Shown: positions 1-9,822, counted from the stretch's first letter. The stretch is DNA of 43,861 bases from Zhihengliuella salsuginis (GCF_014651715.1 NZ_BMXK01000014.1:1-43861); one strand, 5' to 3'. Translations and numbers: made by a program. Notes: a model not told the origin generated them from the sequence alone.

Positions 1-53
1 GAGGCGGGCGCCGTCGTCGTGCCGTGTCTGCAGCGCAGACGTGGGAAGTTTGG

Positions 54-59
54 GATAAT
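54..59 (+). promoter_or_regulatory. -10 element for leaderless recO
   Basis: GATAAT lies with exactly 6 nt between it and the ATG at 66, which would put the transcription start on the A of the start codon. There is no Shine-Dalgarno sequence before this ATG. The same 6-nt geometry recurs at nine other genes in the window. Confidence 0.5.
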
Positions 60-65
60 CGGCAG

Positions 66-815
66 ATGCCCCGCTCCAGTTTCGCGTCCAAGTCGTATCG
101 CACGCCTGCGATCGTCCTGCGCACCCACAAACTGGGCGAGGCCGATCGGATCGTGGTGCTGCTGACGCCCAGCCACGGGCAGGTCCGCGCCGTCGCCAAG
201 GGCGTCCGCCGGACGAGCTCCCGACTCGGTGCCACACTGGAGCCGTTCATGCTGGTAGACGCCCAGCTCTCCACCGGGCGCAGCCTGCACGTCGTCACGC
301 AGGCCCAGATCCGCGCGCCGTACGGGCAGCGGCTGGCCGCGGACTACCGGTCCTACACGGCCGCGCACGCCATGGCCGAGACGGCGGAACGCCTGACCGA
401 GGACGACGTCGACGCCGCCGCGCAGTACCGCCTCCTGCACGGGGCGTTCGCGGCGCTGGCGCGCGGCGAGCAGGACCCCTCGCTGATCCTGGACTCGTTC
501 CTCCTGCGCTCCGTCGCGACGGCCGGCTGGACGCCGAGCTTCTCCGGATGCGTGCGCTGCGGGGCGCCCGGTCCCCACGTCGCGGTCAACGTCCCCCTCG
601 GCGGCGTGGTCTGCGCCGCCTGCCGGCCGGCCGGGTCGCTGTCGCCCGCGCCGGAGTCGATCGACCTGCTCGACGCCCTGCTCACGGGCGACTGGGCGCG
701 CGCCGCCTCGTCCGAAGCGGCCGCGAGGCGGGAGGCCGCCAACATCGTCTCGGGGTACCTGCAGTGGCACCTCGAGCGGGTAGTCAAGTCACTCAAACAC
801 GTGGAAAGAGCATGA
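66..815 (+). CDS. recO: DNA repair protein RecO
   Basis: RecO works in RecF-pathway recombinational repair. It anneals single strands and helps RecR load RecA onto SSB-coated DNA. The protein (249 aa from the ATG at 66) begins with the family's N-terminal OB-fold signature ([21 protein letters not shown], then [18 protein letters not shown]). It has the C-terminal zinc-type cysteines in a CVRCGAPG...CAACR pattern. An in-frame GTG at 24 would add 14 unlikely residues; the ATG at 66 fits both the family start and a leaderless -10 at 54-59. The stop overlaps the uppS start (ATGA), so the two genes are translationally coupled, the usual actinobacterial recO-uppS arrangement. Confidence 0.95.
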   Translation: MPRSSFASKSYRTPAIVLRTHKLGEADRIVVLLTPSHGQVRAVAKGVRRTSSRLGATLEPFMLVDAQLSTGRSLHVVTQAQIRAPYGQRLAADYRSYTAAHAMAETAERLTEDDVDAAAQYRLLHGAFAALARGEQDPSLILDSFLLRSVATAGWTPSFSGCVRCGAPGPHVAVNVPLGGVVCAACRPAGSLSPAPESIDLLDALLTGDWARAASSEAAARREAANIVSGYLQWHLERVVKSLKHVERA

Positions 816-1684
816 TGGCCGGACCGACTCACCGCACCCCGGAGCCGCCGCAGCGGGATCCGCACCCGGGCCGTCCGGCCCCGCACCCCAGCGGAGCCCG
901 ACCGCCGGAGATCCCCGCCCGGTTCGTCCCGCGCCACGTCGCCATCGTCATGGACGGCAACGGGCGGTGGGCCAACCAGCGGGGTCTGCCGCGCACGGAG
1001 GGCCACCGCGCCGGCGAGGCGGCGCTGCTCGACGTCGTGGCCGGGGCCATCGAGATCGGCGTCGAGTACGTGTCCGTGTACGCGTTCTCTACCGAGAACT
1101 GGCGGCGCAGCCCGGACGAGGTCCGGTTCCTCATGGGTTTCTCCCGCGACGTCCTGCGCTCCCGGCGCGATCAGCTCGACGCCTGGGGTGTGCGCGTGCG
1201 GTGGGCCGGACGCGAGCCCCGGCTCTGGAAGAGCGTCGTGAACGAGCTGAAGGCGGCCGAGGAGCTGACGCGGGAGAACCGCGTCTGCCAGCTGACGATG
1301 TGCGTGAACTACGGCGGCCGTGCCGAGATCGTCGACGCGATGCAGGACATGGCGGCGGACGTCTCGGCCGGCCGGCTCAAGCCGAAGGGCATCACGGAGC
1401 GGACACTGGGGAAGTACCTGTACGCGCCCGAGCTGCCCGACGTCGACCTGTTCCTGCGAAGCTCCGGCGAGCAGCGCACCTCCAACTTCATGCTGTGGCA
1501 GGCGGCCTACGCCGAGATGGTATTCATGGATGTGCTCTGGCCCGACGTGGACCGGCGGACGCTCTGGGATGCGATCGAGATCTACGCCCAGCGGGACCGC
1601 CGGTACGGGGGAGCGGTGGACGAACCGGCGGCCGAGGGGACGGCGCCGGACGGTCAGTCGGGTGCGGAGAGCCCGCTGACGTAG
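812..1684 (+). CDS. uppS: Isoprenyl (undecaprenyl/decaprenyl) diphosphate synthase
   Basis: This is a cis-prenyltransferase that condenses isopentenyl diphosphate onto an allylic diphosphate to make the C50/C55 lipid carrier for peptidoglycan and mannolipid synthesis. The protein is 290 aa. It has the catalytic Asp48 in [11 protein letters not shown], the following GHRAG motif, [10 protein letters not shown], and the C-terminal [17 protein letters not shown] signature (family consensus is RTSGEQR; the Thr is a Ser here). The start is the ATG at 812, overlapping the recO stop, with GGAAAGAG just upstream. The first ~35 residues are a Pro/His-rich extension common in actinobacterial homologues. 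The 3' end overlaps the convergent hydrolase gene by 31 bp. Ppm1 at 23.7 kb would use the polyprenyl phosphate product. Confidence 0.95.
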   Translation: MMAGPTHRTPEPPQRDPHPGRPAPHPSGARPPEIPARFVPRHVAIVMDGNGRWANQRGLPRTEGHRAGEAALLDVVAGAIEIGVEYVSVYAFSTENWRRSPDEVRFLMGFSRDVLRSRRDQLDAWGVRVRWAGREPRLWKSVVNELKAAEELTRENRVCQLTMCVNYGGRAEIVDAMQDMAADVSAGRLKPKGITERTLGKYLYAPELPDVDLFLRSSGEQRTSNFMLWQAAYAEMVFMDVLWPDVDRRTLWDAIEIYAQRDRRYGGAVDEPAAEGTAPDGQSGAESPLT

Positions 1685-2757
1685 CCGGTGGCCCAGCGGC
1701 GGATGGCTGAATAGGCCGCCGCCCGGGGAGCCGGCTTCGAGGCGAAGAGGTCGTGCGTCGCGTCGGGGACGGACACCACGGTGACCTCCGGGCCGAGCCG
1801 CAGGGCGCGCTGCCGGGTGACGTCCACCTCGATCACGGAGTCTCCCTGCAGGTGCTCGGGGGTGAAATGCGTGCTGATCACGGTGTGATCGCTCGTCAGC
1901 ACGAGGATCGGGACGTCGATGTGCAGGCCGGCGGCGACGCGCGCGTGCCCCTCGAGGATCGCGGCCATCCATCCGGCCCGGATGGGGAACGCGTAGCGGG
2001 GGCGCCACAGCGGGTGCAGGTCCCACTGGCCTGACGCCTGTCTGCTGAGCGACTGCCAGTAGAAGTCGACATCGGGCAGCGGGACGAGTGCCTTGGGCCG
2101 CCGCCGGGCGACCCTGTCCACGATGCCGGCGGCGGCGAGCCGCACCACCCAGCTGCCGTGCGTCTCGAGCCAGGGCGAGTTCAGTACCAGTGCATCGACG
2201 CGACCGGGGTTCCGGTCGACCCAGAGGCTCGCGATCAGGCCCCCGGTGGAGTGTCCGGCCAGGATGATCCGTTCGACGTCGGCGAGGTCTTCGCGGATGG
2301 TGCGGAGGGCCGATTCGAGGTCGCTGTCGTACTCCGCGAGGTCCGTGGTGAATCCGGGCGTCTGCCACGGCCGGAGGCTGCGGCCGTAGCGGCGGAAGTC
2401 CAAGGCATAGAACCGGGCGCCGAGCCCGTCCCAGAAGTCGGCGATTTCCGTGTTGTAGAAGTAGTCGCTCCATCCGTGCACGTAGAGCACGGCCGTCCGG
2501 GGACGACGGCGGGCGAAAGGCCAGCGCGGCAGTTCGAAGAGCTCGGGCTCGGGACGGTACCGCACCAGCGTGGCCACCAGGTCGGCCGGGCCGTCGACGT
2601 CGACCCCGGGCTCGTCGGCCTCGGGATCGCGCCCGTGGTGGAGGCTCGTGTAGGAGTACCCGCGCCCGAGGTGGTCCGCCACCCACGTTCCCTCGGGAAC
2701 GGTCCGAGCGTAGTCCGCCGGCTCGTGGTGGGCGCTCTCGGTATCGCGGATCGGCAT
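1654..2757 (-). CDS. Alpha/beta hydrolase (lysophospholipase-like)
   Basis: A 367-aa alpha/beta-hydrolase of the serine aminopeptidase/monoacylglycerol lipase type (Hydrolase_4). An oxyanion HG sits near residues 94-95 ([10 protein letters not shown]). The nucleophile elbow is GHSTGG with Ser170. A late Asp (VLTSDHT) and His (PDATHDLF) complete a plausible triad. No signal peptide is seen, so it is probably cytoplasmic. The substrate cannot be told from sequence; an ester or monoacylglycerol is a guess. A longer frame opens at 2820, but the ATG at 2757 is preferred because a TATGCT -10 hexamer lies exactly 6 nt upstream (2764-2769). It runs convergent to uppS with a 31-bp overlap and divergent from pyrD. 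Confidence 0.85.
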   Translation of the reverse strand: MPIRDTESAHHEPADYARTVPEGTWVADHLGRGYSYTSLHHGRDPEADEPGVDVDGPADLVATLVRYRPEPELFELPRWPFARRRPRTAVLYVHGWSDYFYNTEIADFWDGLGARFYALDFRRYGRSLRPWQTPGFTTDLAEYDSDLESALRTIREDLADVERIILAGHSTGGLIASLWVDRNPGRVDALVLNSPWLETHGSWVVRLAAAGIVDRVARRRPKALVPLPDVDFYWQSLSRQASGQWDLHPLWRPRYAFPIRAGWMAAILEGHARVAAGLHIDVPILVLTSDHTVISTHFTPEHLQGDSVIEVDVTRQRALRLGPEVTVVSVPDATHDLFASKPAPRAAAYSAIRRWATGYVSGLSAPD

Positions 2758-2763
2758 GACGCG

Positions 2764-2769
2764 AGCATA
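2764..2769 (-). promoter_or_regulatory. -10 element for leaderless hydrolase gene
   Basis: On the minus strand, TATGCT is followed by 6 nt (CGCGTC) and then the ATG at 2757. There is no ribosome binding site between. This supports the ATG at 2757 over the upstream in-frame start. Confidence 0.5.
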
Positions 2770-2870
2770 TCGACTGCCCGGTGCGAAGCCGAGGCGAGCG
2801 ACCCGGCGTGCCGGAAGCATCGACGTGTCGAAGTTGGTTGCCGGCGCCCCGCCGGGGGAAACTTGTCTGC

Positions 2871-3938
2871 ATGCGCATCTATCCCGCCGTCTTCCGTCTC
2901 GTCTTCTCCCGCATGGATCCCGAGAAGGCGCACCACCTGGCCTTCGGAGCGATCCGGGCCGCCGAGCGCGTCGGGGCCTCCGGCGTGCTGCGCCGGCTGA
3001 CCCGTCCCGCGCCGCAGCTGGCGCGCACGGTCATGGGGATCGAGTTCCCCTCGCCATTCGGACTGGCTGCCGGCTTCGACAAGCAGGGGCACGGCGTCTC
3101 CGCGCTGGCGGACCTCGGCTTCGGCCACGTGGAAGTCGGTACGATCACGGGGCGCGCCCAGCCCGGCAACCCGCAGCCGCGGCTCTTCCGCCTGATCGAG
3201 GACCGCGCGGTCGTCAACCGCATGGGATTCAACAACGACGGCGCCGCAGCGGTGGCGCCGCGCATCGAAGCGGTCCGCCCGGTGCTCGGGAAGCGCTTCG
3301 GCGGCACCCGCCCGGTCGTCGGCGTCAACATCGGCAAGACCAAGGCCGTCGAACTCGAGGACGCGGTCGACGACTACCGGGCCAGCACCCGCCAGCTCGC
3401 CCCGCACGCCGACTATCTCGTCGTCAACGTGAGCTCGCCCAACACCCCGGGCCTGCGCCTGCTGCAGAGCGTCGAGACCCTGCGGCCGCTGCTGGAGGCC
3501 GTGCGCGCCGAGGCGGACTCCGTGACGCAGCGTCACGTGCCGCTGCTGGTCAAGATCGCGCCGGATCTCAGCGACGACGACGTCCGCGACGTGGCCGGCC
3601 TCGTCAAGGACCTCGGGCTCGACGGGGTCATAGCGACCAATACGACCATCTCCCGCGAGGGCCTGCGCTCCGAGGCGGCGCAGGTCGAGGGGATCGGCGC
3701 GGGCGGCCTCTCCGGCGCCCCGCTGAAGACACGGTCGCTGCAGGTCCTGCGGAAGCTGCGCGCCGAGCTGGGGGAGGGCACCGCGATCATCTCGGTCGGC
3801 GGCGTCGAGACCGGTCAGGAGGTCCACGCCCGGCTGCGCGCCGGGGCGGACCTGGTCCAGGGCTACACGGCGTTCCTCTACGAGGGTCCGCTGTGGGCCT
3901 CCCACGTCAACCGGTACCTGTCGAAGCACCTCGCGTAG
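2871..3938 (+). CDS. pyrD: Dihydroorotate dehydrogenase (quinone), class 2
   Basis: Oxidises dihydroorotate to orotate in pyrimidine synthesis and passes the electrons to membrane quinone through FMN. It is 355 aa, typical for class 2. The N-terminal amphipathic membrane-binding stretch is residues 1-35 ([20 protein letters not shown]). FMN-binding FGLAAGFDK is near residue 62, and [12 protein letters not shown] carries the class 2 catalytic Ser. [18 protein letters not shown] and SVGGVETG follow in order. The start is the ATG at 2871 with GGGGGAA upstream. It stands alone, with a strong terminator at 3969-4000. Confidence 0.96.
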   Translation: MRIYPAVFRLVFSRMDPEKAHHLAFGAIRAAERVGASGVLRRLTRPAPQLARTVMGIEFPSPFGLAAGFDKQGHGVSALADLGFGHVEVGTITGRAQPGNPQPRLFRLIEDRAVVNRMGFNNDGAAAVAPRIEAVRPVLGKRFGGTRPVVGVNIGKTKAVELEDAVDDYRASTRQLAPHADYLVVNVSSPNTPGLRLLQSVETLRPLLEAVRAEADSVTQRHVPLLVKIAPDLSDDDVRDVAGLVKDLGLDGVIATNTTISREGLRSEAAQVEGIGAGGLSGAPLKTRSLQVLRKLRAELGEGTAIISVGGVETGQEVHARLRAGADLVQGYTAFLYEGPLWASHVNRYLSKHLA

Positions 3939-3968
3939 AGGGAACCGTCTACGGCGGCTCAACGCGAA

Positions 3969-4000
3969 GGCGGCCCGTCACCGGTTGGTGACGGGCCGCC
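3969..4000 (+). terminator. Terminator between pyrD and the DUF3043 gene
   Basis: A perfect 14-bp stem (GGCGGCCCGTCACC with its complement) closes a GGTT tetraloop. It is 30 nt past the pyrD stop and 30 nt past the stop of the convergent DUF3043 gene, so it probably ends both transcripts. There is no clear T-run. Confidence 0.75.
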
Positions 4001-4030
4001 GTCGTGCTGCGGAGCGGGAACGGGGAGGAC

Positions 4031-4630
4031 TCAGTCCCGGGGCCCCTCGCCGCGCTTGACCTGCGGCTTCGGCAGGCGCATCTTGCGGAACTGCAGGCCG
4101 CGCATGGACGCGTACCAGAGGACGCCGCGCTCGGACTCGCCGAACCTGGCGACGAGGCGCTTCTTCAGCATGCGGGTCATGATGAAGGCGTCGATGATGG
4201 TGATCAGGAGAATCGCCCAGAGGGCGATCGTGATGTTGGCCTGGACGACGAGGTTGTTCGCCATCGTGAACGAGACGATGAGGAACGCGAAGATGATGAT
4301 CATCAGGAACTCGCCGATCATCCAGCGTGAGTCGACGAAATCGCGCGCGAACCGCTTCTGCGGGCCCTGGTCGCGCGGCATCATGTAGCGCTCGTCGCCG
4401 GTCTCGTTGGCCAGCCGCAGACGCTCCTGGGACTCGATGCGGCGCTTGCGCTCGGCCTCCTTGCGGGCCTTCTTGTCCGACGAGACGAGCGGGCGCTTGT
4501 TGAGTGCCTCCTGCTCGCTGCGCTTCGGCGTCGGGCCCTTCTTGCCCTCGGGGGGCGCCTCAGTCGATTCGTATGGGTTGTCTACGGCCGCATCTTCGGC
4601 GGCGGCTTCATCCTTCTTGCGTCCAAACAC
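4031..4630 (-). CDS. DUF3043 membrane protein
   Basis: A 199-aa actinobacterial protein of unknown function. It begins with a ~100-residue charged cytoplasmic region (MFGRKKDEAAAED, then a Lys/Arg-rich coiled-coil-like stretch with KKARKEAERKRRIESQERLRLA). Two adjacent membrane spans follow at about residues 104-124 and 131-152, then a basic C-terminal tail. Domain layout and the motif around RDFVDSRWMIGEF are those of DUF3043. The GTG start at 4630 is supported by a TAGACT hexamer exactly 6 nt upstream. Its role is not known, and nothing in its neighbours points to one. Confidence 0.85.
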   Translation of the reverse strand: MFGRKKDEAAAEDAAVDNPYESTEAPPEGKKGPTPKRSEQEALNKRPLVSSDKKARKEAERKRRIESQERLRLANETGDERYMMPRDQGPQKRFARDFVDSRWMIGEFLMIIIFAFLIVSFTMANNLVVQANITIALWAILLITIIDAFIMTRMLKKRLVARFGESERGVLWYASMRGLQFRKMRLPKPQVKRGEGPRD

Positions 4631-4636
4631 CAGAGC

Positions 4637-4642
4637 AGTCTA
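4637..4642 (-). promoter_or_regulatory. -10 element for leaderless DUF3043 gene
   Basis: On the minus strand TAGACT is followed by 6 nt (GCTCTG) and the GTG at 4630. No Shine-Dalgarno sequence is present. Confidence 0.5.
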
Positions 4643-4730
4643 TCCGGCCCGGACGTCAGGACCGAATGCGGCCGTGGGGTCCGACACGTTCGGGCGGCGG
4701 GCGTTCATGTTCGCCTGCGGCGCCCGGCGT

Positions 4731-4736
4731 TAGGGT
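4731..4736 (+). promoter_or_regulatory. -10 element for leaderless M20 dipeptidase gene
   Basis: TAGGGT, then GAAGGC, then the ATG at 4743. The same 12-nt string occurs before the PAC2 gene at 42828-42839. Confidence 0.55.
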
Positions 4737-4742
4737 GAAGGC

Positions 4743-6134
4743 ATGACTACACCAGTTGACAGCATCGACGTGGAGGCCATCGCAACCCGCGTCCGCCAGG
4801 AGTTCTCCCGCACACTGGGCGAGCTCAAGGACCTCGTGACGATCCCGAGCGTCGCGTGGGAGGCCTTCGACCCTGCGGAACTGGCCCGCAGCGCCGAGGC
4901 CGTGGGCGAGCTGGTCAGGAGCACGGGCGTCGACGACGTGCGGATCCTGACCGCCGAGACGGACTCGGGCAGCCAGGGTAGCCCCGCCGTCGTCGCCCGC
5001 CGCCCTGCCGCACCGGGCAAGCCGACGATCCTCCTCTACGCGCACCATGACGTGCAGCCGCCGGGGGACGAGGCGCTGTGGGACACGCCCCCGTTCGTGG
5101 CCACCGAGATCGGTGAACGCCTCTACGGCCGCGGCGCCGCGGACGACAAGGCGGGCATCATGGTCCACATCGCCGCCCTGCGAGCGGTGCTGGACGCCGT
5201 CGAGGACTTCGGGGTCGGCGTGACATTCTTCTTCGAGGGGGAGGAGGAGGCCGGCTCGCCGAGCTTCCGCAACTTCCTGGAAAAGTACCGCGACCTGCTG
5301 GCGGCGGACGTCATCGTCGTGGCGGACTCCAGCAACTGGAAGGTTGGCACGCCCGCGCTGACCACGAGCCTCCGCGGCGTCTGCGCCGCCGAGGTCGAGA
5401 TCCGCGTCCTGGAGCACGCCGTCCACTCCGGCATGTTCGGCGGTCCCGTGCTCGACGCCCCGACGGTCGCGGCACGCCTGATCTCCACGTTCCACGACGA
5501 CGACGGCGCCGTCGCCATCGAGGGGCTGGTTGCGCGCGAGGTCGCGGAGGTCGACTACCCGGAGGAGGATTTCCGGCGGGATTCGTCCGTCGTCGACGGC
5601 TACCGGCTCGCCGGGTCCGGCCCCTTGGCGGACCGGCTGTGGAATAAACCGGCCCTCTCCATCATTGGGATGGATGTACCGACGGTGGGCATGTCGTCCA
5701 ACACCCTCGTGCCGGCAACACGCTTCAAGGTGAGCATCAGGCTGGCGCCGGGCCAGGACGCCGAGTCCGCCGGCGAGGCGCTGCGCGCCCATATCGCGAA
5801 GCAGGACGTCTTCGGGGCGGAGGTGGAGGTGGCGGTCACGGAATCCGGAAGCCCGTTCGCCGCCGACACCGGCAGGCCCGCGGCGCAGGCGAGCCTGTGG
5901 GCGATGGAGCAGGCCTGGGGCGTCGTGCCGGTGGAGACCGGTATCGGGGGATCGATCCCGTTCATCGCGGATCTCATGGAGGTGTTCGACGGGGTGCAGA
6001 TCCTCGTCACGGGCGTCGAGGACCCCGACTCGAGAGCCCACAGCGCGAACGAGTCGCTGCACATCGGCGATTTCGAGCGGGCGATCACCGCCGAGGCGCT
6101 CCTGTTGGCGCGGCTCGATTCACACGGGATGTAA
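4743..6134 (+). CDS. M20 family dipeptidase (di-zinc)
   Basis: A 463-aa cytosolic metallopeptidase of the M20/CNDP-like dipeptidase group. Metal and catalytic positions are visible in order: HHDVQP with His102 and Asp104, GRGAADDKAG with the bridging Asp near 134, FEGEEEAGS with the general-base Glu167 and ligand Glu168, VADSS, and the late RAHSANE with the last His ligand. The lid/dimerisation domain lies between about residues 205 and 330. It probably hydrolyses dipeptides or acylated amino acids; the exact substrate cannot be read. It is monocistronic, and the leaderless -10 at 4731-4736 fixes the ATG at 4743. Confidence 0.9.
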   Translation: MTTPVDSIDVEAIATRVRQEFSRTLGELKDLVTIPSVAWEAFDPAELARSAEAVGELVRSTGVDDVRILTAETDSGSQGSPAVVARRPAAPGKPTILLYAHHDVQPPGDEALWDTPPFVATEIGERLYGRGAADDKAGIMVHIAALRAVLDAVEDFGVGVTFFFEGEEEAGSPSFRNFLEKYRDLLAADVIVVADSSNWKVGTPALTTSLRGVCAAEVEIRVLEHAVHSGMFGGPVLDAPTVAARLISTFHDDDGAVAIEGLVAREVAEVDYPEEDFRRDSSVVDGYRLAGSGPLADRLWNKPALSIIGMDVPTVGMSSNTLVPATRFKVSIRLAPGQDAESAGEALRAHIAKQDVFGAEVEVAVTESGSPFAADTGRPAAQASLWAMEQAWGVVPVETGIGGSIPFIADLMEVFDGVQILVTGVEDPDSRAHSANESLHIGDFERAITAEALLLARLDSHGM

Positions 6135-6150
6135 TGGGCGCCAGCGCACG

Positions 6151-6156
6151 TAGAAT
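6151..6156 (+). promoter_or_regulatory. Likely -10 element for erpA
   Basis: TAGAAT sits 62 nt before the erpA ATG in an AT-richer patch after the dipeptidase stop. No good -35 match is present. It would give a leader of about 55 nt that contains the strong GGAGGA ribosome binding site. Confidence 0.4.
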
Positions 6157-6218
6157 AGACGACAGAGGGGCCTGCAGTTCCACCAGCAGGTCTCGACACC
6201 AGTAATTGGAGGAAAACG

Positions 6219-6593
6219 ATGACCGCAACGACCAACGAGTCCATCGCTGACGCCACGGAGCTCCCGGCCCACGAGGTTCAGCTGTCCGACGTCGCCGCTG
6301 AGAAGGTGCGCAGCCTGCTCGAGCAGGAGGGGCGCACCGACCTCCGCCTGCGCGTCGCCGTCCAGCCCGGCGGCTGCTCGGGTCTGATCTACCAGCTGTA
6401 CTTCGACGAGCGCATCCTCGACGGGGACGCGGTCCGCGACTTCCAGGGTGTGGAGGTCGTCGTCGACAAGATGAGCGTCCCCTACCTGGGCGGCGCCTCG
6501 ATCGACTTCGAAGACACGATCTCTAAGCAGGGCTTCACGATCGACAATCCGAACGCCGGCGGCTCCTGCGCCTGCGGCGATTCGTTCCACTAG
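6219..6593 (+). CDS. erpA: Iron-sulfur cluster insertion protein ErpA
   Basis: An A-type carrier (124 aa) that holds a Fe-S cluster and hands it to apo-proteins. The three cluster-binding cysteines of the HesB/IscA/ErpA family are all present: Cys53 in QPGGCSGLIYQ, and Cys117 and Cys119 in the terminal SCACGDSF. A strong ribosome binding site (TTGGAGGAAAA, 6206-6216) fixes the ATG at 6219. It lies directly before the cytochrome oxidase genes but is separated from them by a terminator. A nearby client is the Rieske protein QcrA at 12.6-13.6 kb, though this link is inference. Confidence 0.95.
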   Translation: MTATTNESIADATELPAHEVQLSDVAAEKVRSLLEQEGRTDLRLRVAVQPGGCSGLIYQLYFDERILDGDAVRDFQGVEVVVDKMSVPYLGGASIDFEDTISKQGFTIDNPNAGGSCACGDSFH

Positions 6594-6610
6594 ACCGACT
6601 CACGACTCGC

Positions 6611-6660
6611 GAAACCCCGGTGGACCCACCCGCTCAACAAAGTGGGCCCACCGGAGTTTC
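6611..6660 (+). terminator. Terminator after erpA
   Basis: The 19-nt arms (6611-6629 and 6642-6660) pair with two mismatches around a 12-nt loop. The left arm begins GAAACCCCGGTGG and the right ends CCACCGGAGTTTC. It lies 17 nt after the erpA stop. Confidence 0.7.
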
Positions 6661-6711
6661 AGTCGGCAAAGATCGCCGTCACAAGGTAAGCTCTACAGCG
6701 GGTAGTAAAAC

Positions 6712-6717
6712 TATGCT
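6712..6717 (+). promoter_or_regulatory. Possible -10 element for ctaC
   Basis: TATGCT in an AT-rich patch (GTAGTAAAACTATGCT) about 105 nt before the chosen ctaC start. No clear -35. It would give a ~100-nt leader for the ctaC-ctaD-ctaF transcript. Confidence 0.35.
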
Positions 6718-6821
6718 TGCTTCAGCGAGGCCGGAGGTGTGTCCGAATGGCGAATGAGCCGCACGGCGCCGGGGCCGGACTGAAGAGTCATTCAGCACTA
6801 GAAGAAGAGGAAGGGCCGTCT

Positions 6822-7694
6822 GTGAGTTCGCAAGACCGAACCAGCAGCCGCCGCGGGACAAGGGCCAGAGTCGTTGCCCTCGGTGCTGCGGGAGCGTTGT
6901 TGTTGACGGGTTGTTCGGAGCAAGTTCAGCGTGGCTGGCTCCCGAATGAAGTTCGAGACACCACCAATCACACGGGGATGCTGCAGGACCTATGGGTCAA
7001 CTCGTGGATTGCCGCTCTCGCCATCGGGATCCTGACGTGGGGTCTGCTCATCTGGTGCATCGTCGCCTACCGTCGTCGCAAGAACGACACGGGCTACCCG
7101 CGCCAGCTCAGCTACAACCTCCCGCTGGAGATCTTCTACACGGCCGTTCCCCTGATGCTTGTCGTGACGCTGTTCGTCTTCTCGGACGCCACGCAGCGCG
7201 ACATGGACGAGCCGGTCGATTCCCCGCTCGTGGTCGACGTCCGCGCCAAGCAGTGGTCGTGGGACTTCAACTACTCCTATGAGGGCCAGGAGGCCTACTA
7301 CTCGGGCGTCCAGGCCCACCTGACCGGTGAGGAGGGTGTCGAGGAGGATCTCCCGACCCTGTACCTGCCGGTTGATGTCCCCGTCACCTTCGAGCTCAAC
7401 AGCCGCGACGTCATCCACTCGTTCTGGATCCCGGCGTTCCTGCAGAAGCTCGACATGATCCCGGGCAAGACGAACCACATCTACCTCACCCCGCAGGTCG
7501 AGGGCACCTTCCAGGGGAAGTGCACGGAGCTCTGCGGCGAGTACCATTCGGAAATGCTCTTCAACGTCGAGGTCGTCTCCGAAGCCGAATTCCGGGCACA
7601 CCTGGATTCGCTGCCCGAGGGCCACCTCGGCGAGGAATACGACCGCAAGCCGGGCCAGGTCGCCCAGCTGTCCAGCCACGGCGAAGGGGAGTAG
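6822..7694 (+). CDS. ctaC: Cytochrome c oxidase subunit II (lipoprotein)
   Basis: Subunit II of the aa3 oxidase; it takes electrons from the bcc complex through its CuA centre. From the GTG at 6822 the protein is 290 aa. A lipoprotein signal ends in LLLTGC (Cys31). Two membrane helices lie at about 60-82 and 103-121. The cupredoxin domain carries the CuA ligands His199, Cys234, Cys238, His242 and Met245 ([14 protein letters not shown]). The GTG is chosen because GGAAGG lies 8 nt upstream and the signal peptide then starts normally; in-frame ATGs at 6717 and 6747 would precede it with unrelated sequence. ctaD follows after 5 nt. Confidence 0.93.
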   Translation: MSSQDRTSSRRGTRARVVALGAAGALLLTGCSEQVQRGWLPNEVRDTTNHTGMLQDLWVNSWIAALAIGILTWGLLIWCIVAYRRRKNDTGYPRQLSYNLPLEIFYTAVPLMLVVTLFVFSDATQRDMDEPVDSPLVVDVRAKQWSWDFNYSYEGQEAYYSGVQAHLTGEEGVEEDLPTLYLPVDVPVTFELNSRDVIHSFWIPAFLQKLDMIPGKTNHIYLTPQVEGTFQGKCTELCGEYHSEMLFNVEVVSEAEFRAHLDSLPEGHLGEEYDRKPGQVAQLSSHGEGE

Positions 7695-7699
7695 GACGC

Positions 7700-9418
7700 A
7701 TGACCACCTACGAGTACGCCACGGATGAGGCGAAGGCCGTCGCGCCGAGCGTGGTCCCGGTCTCCAAGGGGCGCATCGTCGTCAACTGGATCACCTCCAC
7801 CGACCACAAGACGATCGGTTACATGTACCTGATCGCCTCGTTCATTTTCTTCTGCATCGGCGGCGTCATGGCGCTGCTGATCCGTGCCGAGCTCTTCGAG
7901 CCGGGCATGAACATCCTGCAGTCCAAGGAGCAGTACAACCAGCTGTTCACGATGCACGGCACCGTGATGCTCCTGATGTTCGCGACGCCGCTGTTCGCCG
8001 GTTTCGCCAACGTGATCATGCCGCTCCAGATCGGTTCGCCCGATGTGGTGTTCCCGCGCCTGAACGCGCTGGCTCTGTGGCTGTTCATCTTCGGCTCGAC
8101 CATTGCCGTCGCCGGCTATCTCACCCCGCAGGGTGCGGCCTCCTTCGGCTGGTTCGCCTATGCGCCGCTGTCGAACACCACGTTCAGTCCGGGCGTCGGT
8201 GGAGACCTCTGGGTCTTCGGCCTCGCGCTCTCCGGTTTCGGTACGATCCTCGGCGCCGTCAACTTCATCACCACCATCATCTGCCTGCGCGCACCGGGCA
8301 TGACCATGTGGCGGATGCCGATCTTCAGCTGGAATGTCCTCATCACGGCCATCCTGGTCCTGATGGCGTTCCCGCCGCTGGCAGCCGCCCTGTTCGCACT
8401 GGGCGCCGACCGCCGCTTCGGCGCGCACATCTTCGACCCCGAGGCCGGCGGTCCGATCCTGTGGCAGCACCTCTTCTGGTTCTTCGGCCACCCCGAGGTC
8501 TACATCATCGCGCTGCCGTTCTTCGGCATCGTCTCGGAGATCTTCCCGGTCTTCAGCCGCAAGCCGATCTTCGGCTACAAGGGCCTGGTCTACGCGACCA
8601 TCGGCATCGCCGCGCTGTCGGTGGCCGTGTGGGCGCACCACATGTACGTCACCGGCTCGGTCCTGCTGCCGTTCTTCGGCTTCATGACGATGCTGATCGC
8701 GGTGCCGACGGGCGTGAAGTTCTTCAACTGGATCGGCACGCTCTGGCGCGGCTCGATCACGTTCGAGACGCCCATGCTGTGGAGCATCGGCTTCCTGGCG
8801 ACCTTCCTCTTCGGTGGGCTGACCGGCATCATCCTGTCGGCGCCGCCGTTGGACTTCCACCTGTCGGACACCTACTTCGTTGTCGCCCACTTCCACTACG
8901 TGGTCTTCGGCACCGTGGTGTTCGCGATGTTCGCCGGCTTCTACTTCTGGTGGCCGAAGTGGACCGGGAAGATGCTCAACGAGCGTCTCGGCAAGATCCA
9001 CTTCTGGATGCTGTTCATCGGCTTCCACGGCACGTTCCTCATCCAGCACTGGCTGGGCGTCATGGGCATGCCGCGTCGCTACGCGGACTACCTGGTCGAG
9101 GACGGTTTCACCACGATGAACCAGTTCTCCACGGTGTTCGCGTTCATCCTCGGTCTGTCCATGGTGCCGTTCTTCTGGAACGTCTGGGTCACCCACCGCA
9201 ACGGCCGCAAGGTCGAGGTCGATGACCCGTGGGGCTTCGGTGCCTCGCTCGAGTGGGCGACGTCCTGCCCGCCGCCGCGCCACAACTTCCACTCGATTCC
9301 GCGCATCCGTTCCGAGCGTCCGGCCCTCGACCTCCACCACCCGGAGCTCTCCGGACGCACGACGCCGGGGAATCTCGTGGGCAAGGTGTTCGGCCCGGCT
9401 GACCAGAAGGACAAGTAA
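7700..9418 (+). CDS. ctaD: Cytochrome c oxidase subunit I
   Basis: Catalytic subunit of the aa3 terminal oxidase, binding haem a, haem a3 and CuB and pumping protons. It is 572 aa with twelve hydrophobic spans. Visible motifs include [14 protein letters not shown] (haem a His), [15 protein letters not shown] (CuB His with the His-Tyr crosslink pair and the conserved Glu), the K-channel Lys in PTGVKFFNW, and [10 protein letters not shown] (haem a3 and haem a His). The ATG at 7700 has AGGGGAGTAGGA before it. The frame is open further upstream, but that part overlaps ctaC and does not resemble the family. ctaF follows after 2 nt. Confidence 0.97.
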   Translation: MTTYEYATDEAKAVAPSVVPVSKGRIVVNWITSTDHKTIGYMYLIASFIFFCIGGVMALLIRAELFEPGMNILQSKEQYNQLFTMHGTVMLLMFATPLFAGFANVIMPLQIGSPDVVFPRLNALALWLFIFGSTIAVAGYLTPQGAASFGWFAYAPLSNTTFSPGVGGDLWVFGLALSGFGTILGAVNFITTIICLRAPGMTMWRMPIFSWNVLITAILVLMAFPPLAAALFALGADRRFGAHIFDPEAGGPILWQHLFWFFGHPEVYIIALPFFGIVSEIFPVFSRKPIFGYKGLVYATIGIAALSVAVWAHHMYVTGSVLLPFFGFMTMLIAVPTGVKFFNWIGTLWRGSITFETPMLWSIGFLATFLFGGLTGIILSAPPLDFHLSDTYFVVAHFHYVVFGTVVFAMFAGFYFWWPKWTGKMLNERLGKIHFWMLFIGFHGTFLIQHWLGVMGMPRRYADYLVEDGFTTMNQFSTVFAFILGLSMVPFFWNVWVTHRNGRKVEVDDPWGFGASLEWATSCPPPRHNFHSIPRIRSERPALDLHHPELSGRTTPGNLVGKVFGPADQKDK

Positions 9419-9420
9419 CC

Positions 9421-9822
9421 ATGAAGATTGAATCCTGGCTGTTCCTCGGTGGGACGCTCTTCTTCCTCCCGATCGCCATCGTCTACGGCTTCATGACCGG
9501 CTGGAGCGAGTGGGTGGGCATCCCGGCGCTGTTCATGCTCGTGGCACTCGCCCTCATGCTCGGCGGCTACCTGATGTTCACCGCCAAGCGCGTCGGCCCC
9601 CGTCCCGAGGACCGCAACGACGGGGAGATCCACGAGAACGCCGGCGTCGTCGGCGCCTTCTCGCCGTGGAGCTGGTGGCCCATCGTCGTCGCCGGTTCGG
9701 CCGCCATCGGCTTCCTCGGGATGGCGATCGGCTGGTGGATCCTGTACATCGGAGCCGGCCTCTCCGTCATCGCCATCATCGGCTGGACCTACGAGTACAG
9801 CCGCGGCGACCACGCGCACTAG
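9421..9822 (+). CDS. ctaF: Cytochrome c oxidase subunit IV (actinobacterial CtaF)
   Basis: A 133-aa small subunit of the actinobacterial aa3 oxidase with four predicted membrane helices in two pairs (about residues 7-25, 33-52, 80-100 and 103-122). A polar loop between the pairs contains GPRPEDRNDGEIHENAG, typical of this family (cyt_c_ox_IV). It starts 2 nt after the ctaD stop, so it is the last gene of ctaC-ctaD-ctaF, and a strong terminator follows. It supports assembly and stability and is not catalytic. Confidence 0.93.
   Translation: MKIESWLFLGGTLFFLPIAIVYGFMTGWSEWVGIPALFMLVALALMLGGYLMFTAKRVGPRPEDRNDGEIHENAGVVGAFSPWSWWPIVVAGSAAIGFLGMAIGWWILYIGAGLSVIAIIGWTYEYSRGDHAH

Noticed and set aside
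353-2878. An 841-codon minus-strand frame across recO, uppS and the hydrolase
   Set aside because: Arg/Pro-rich translation typical of a high-GC shadow frame; the true genes in the other frames have full family motifs.
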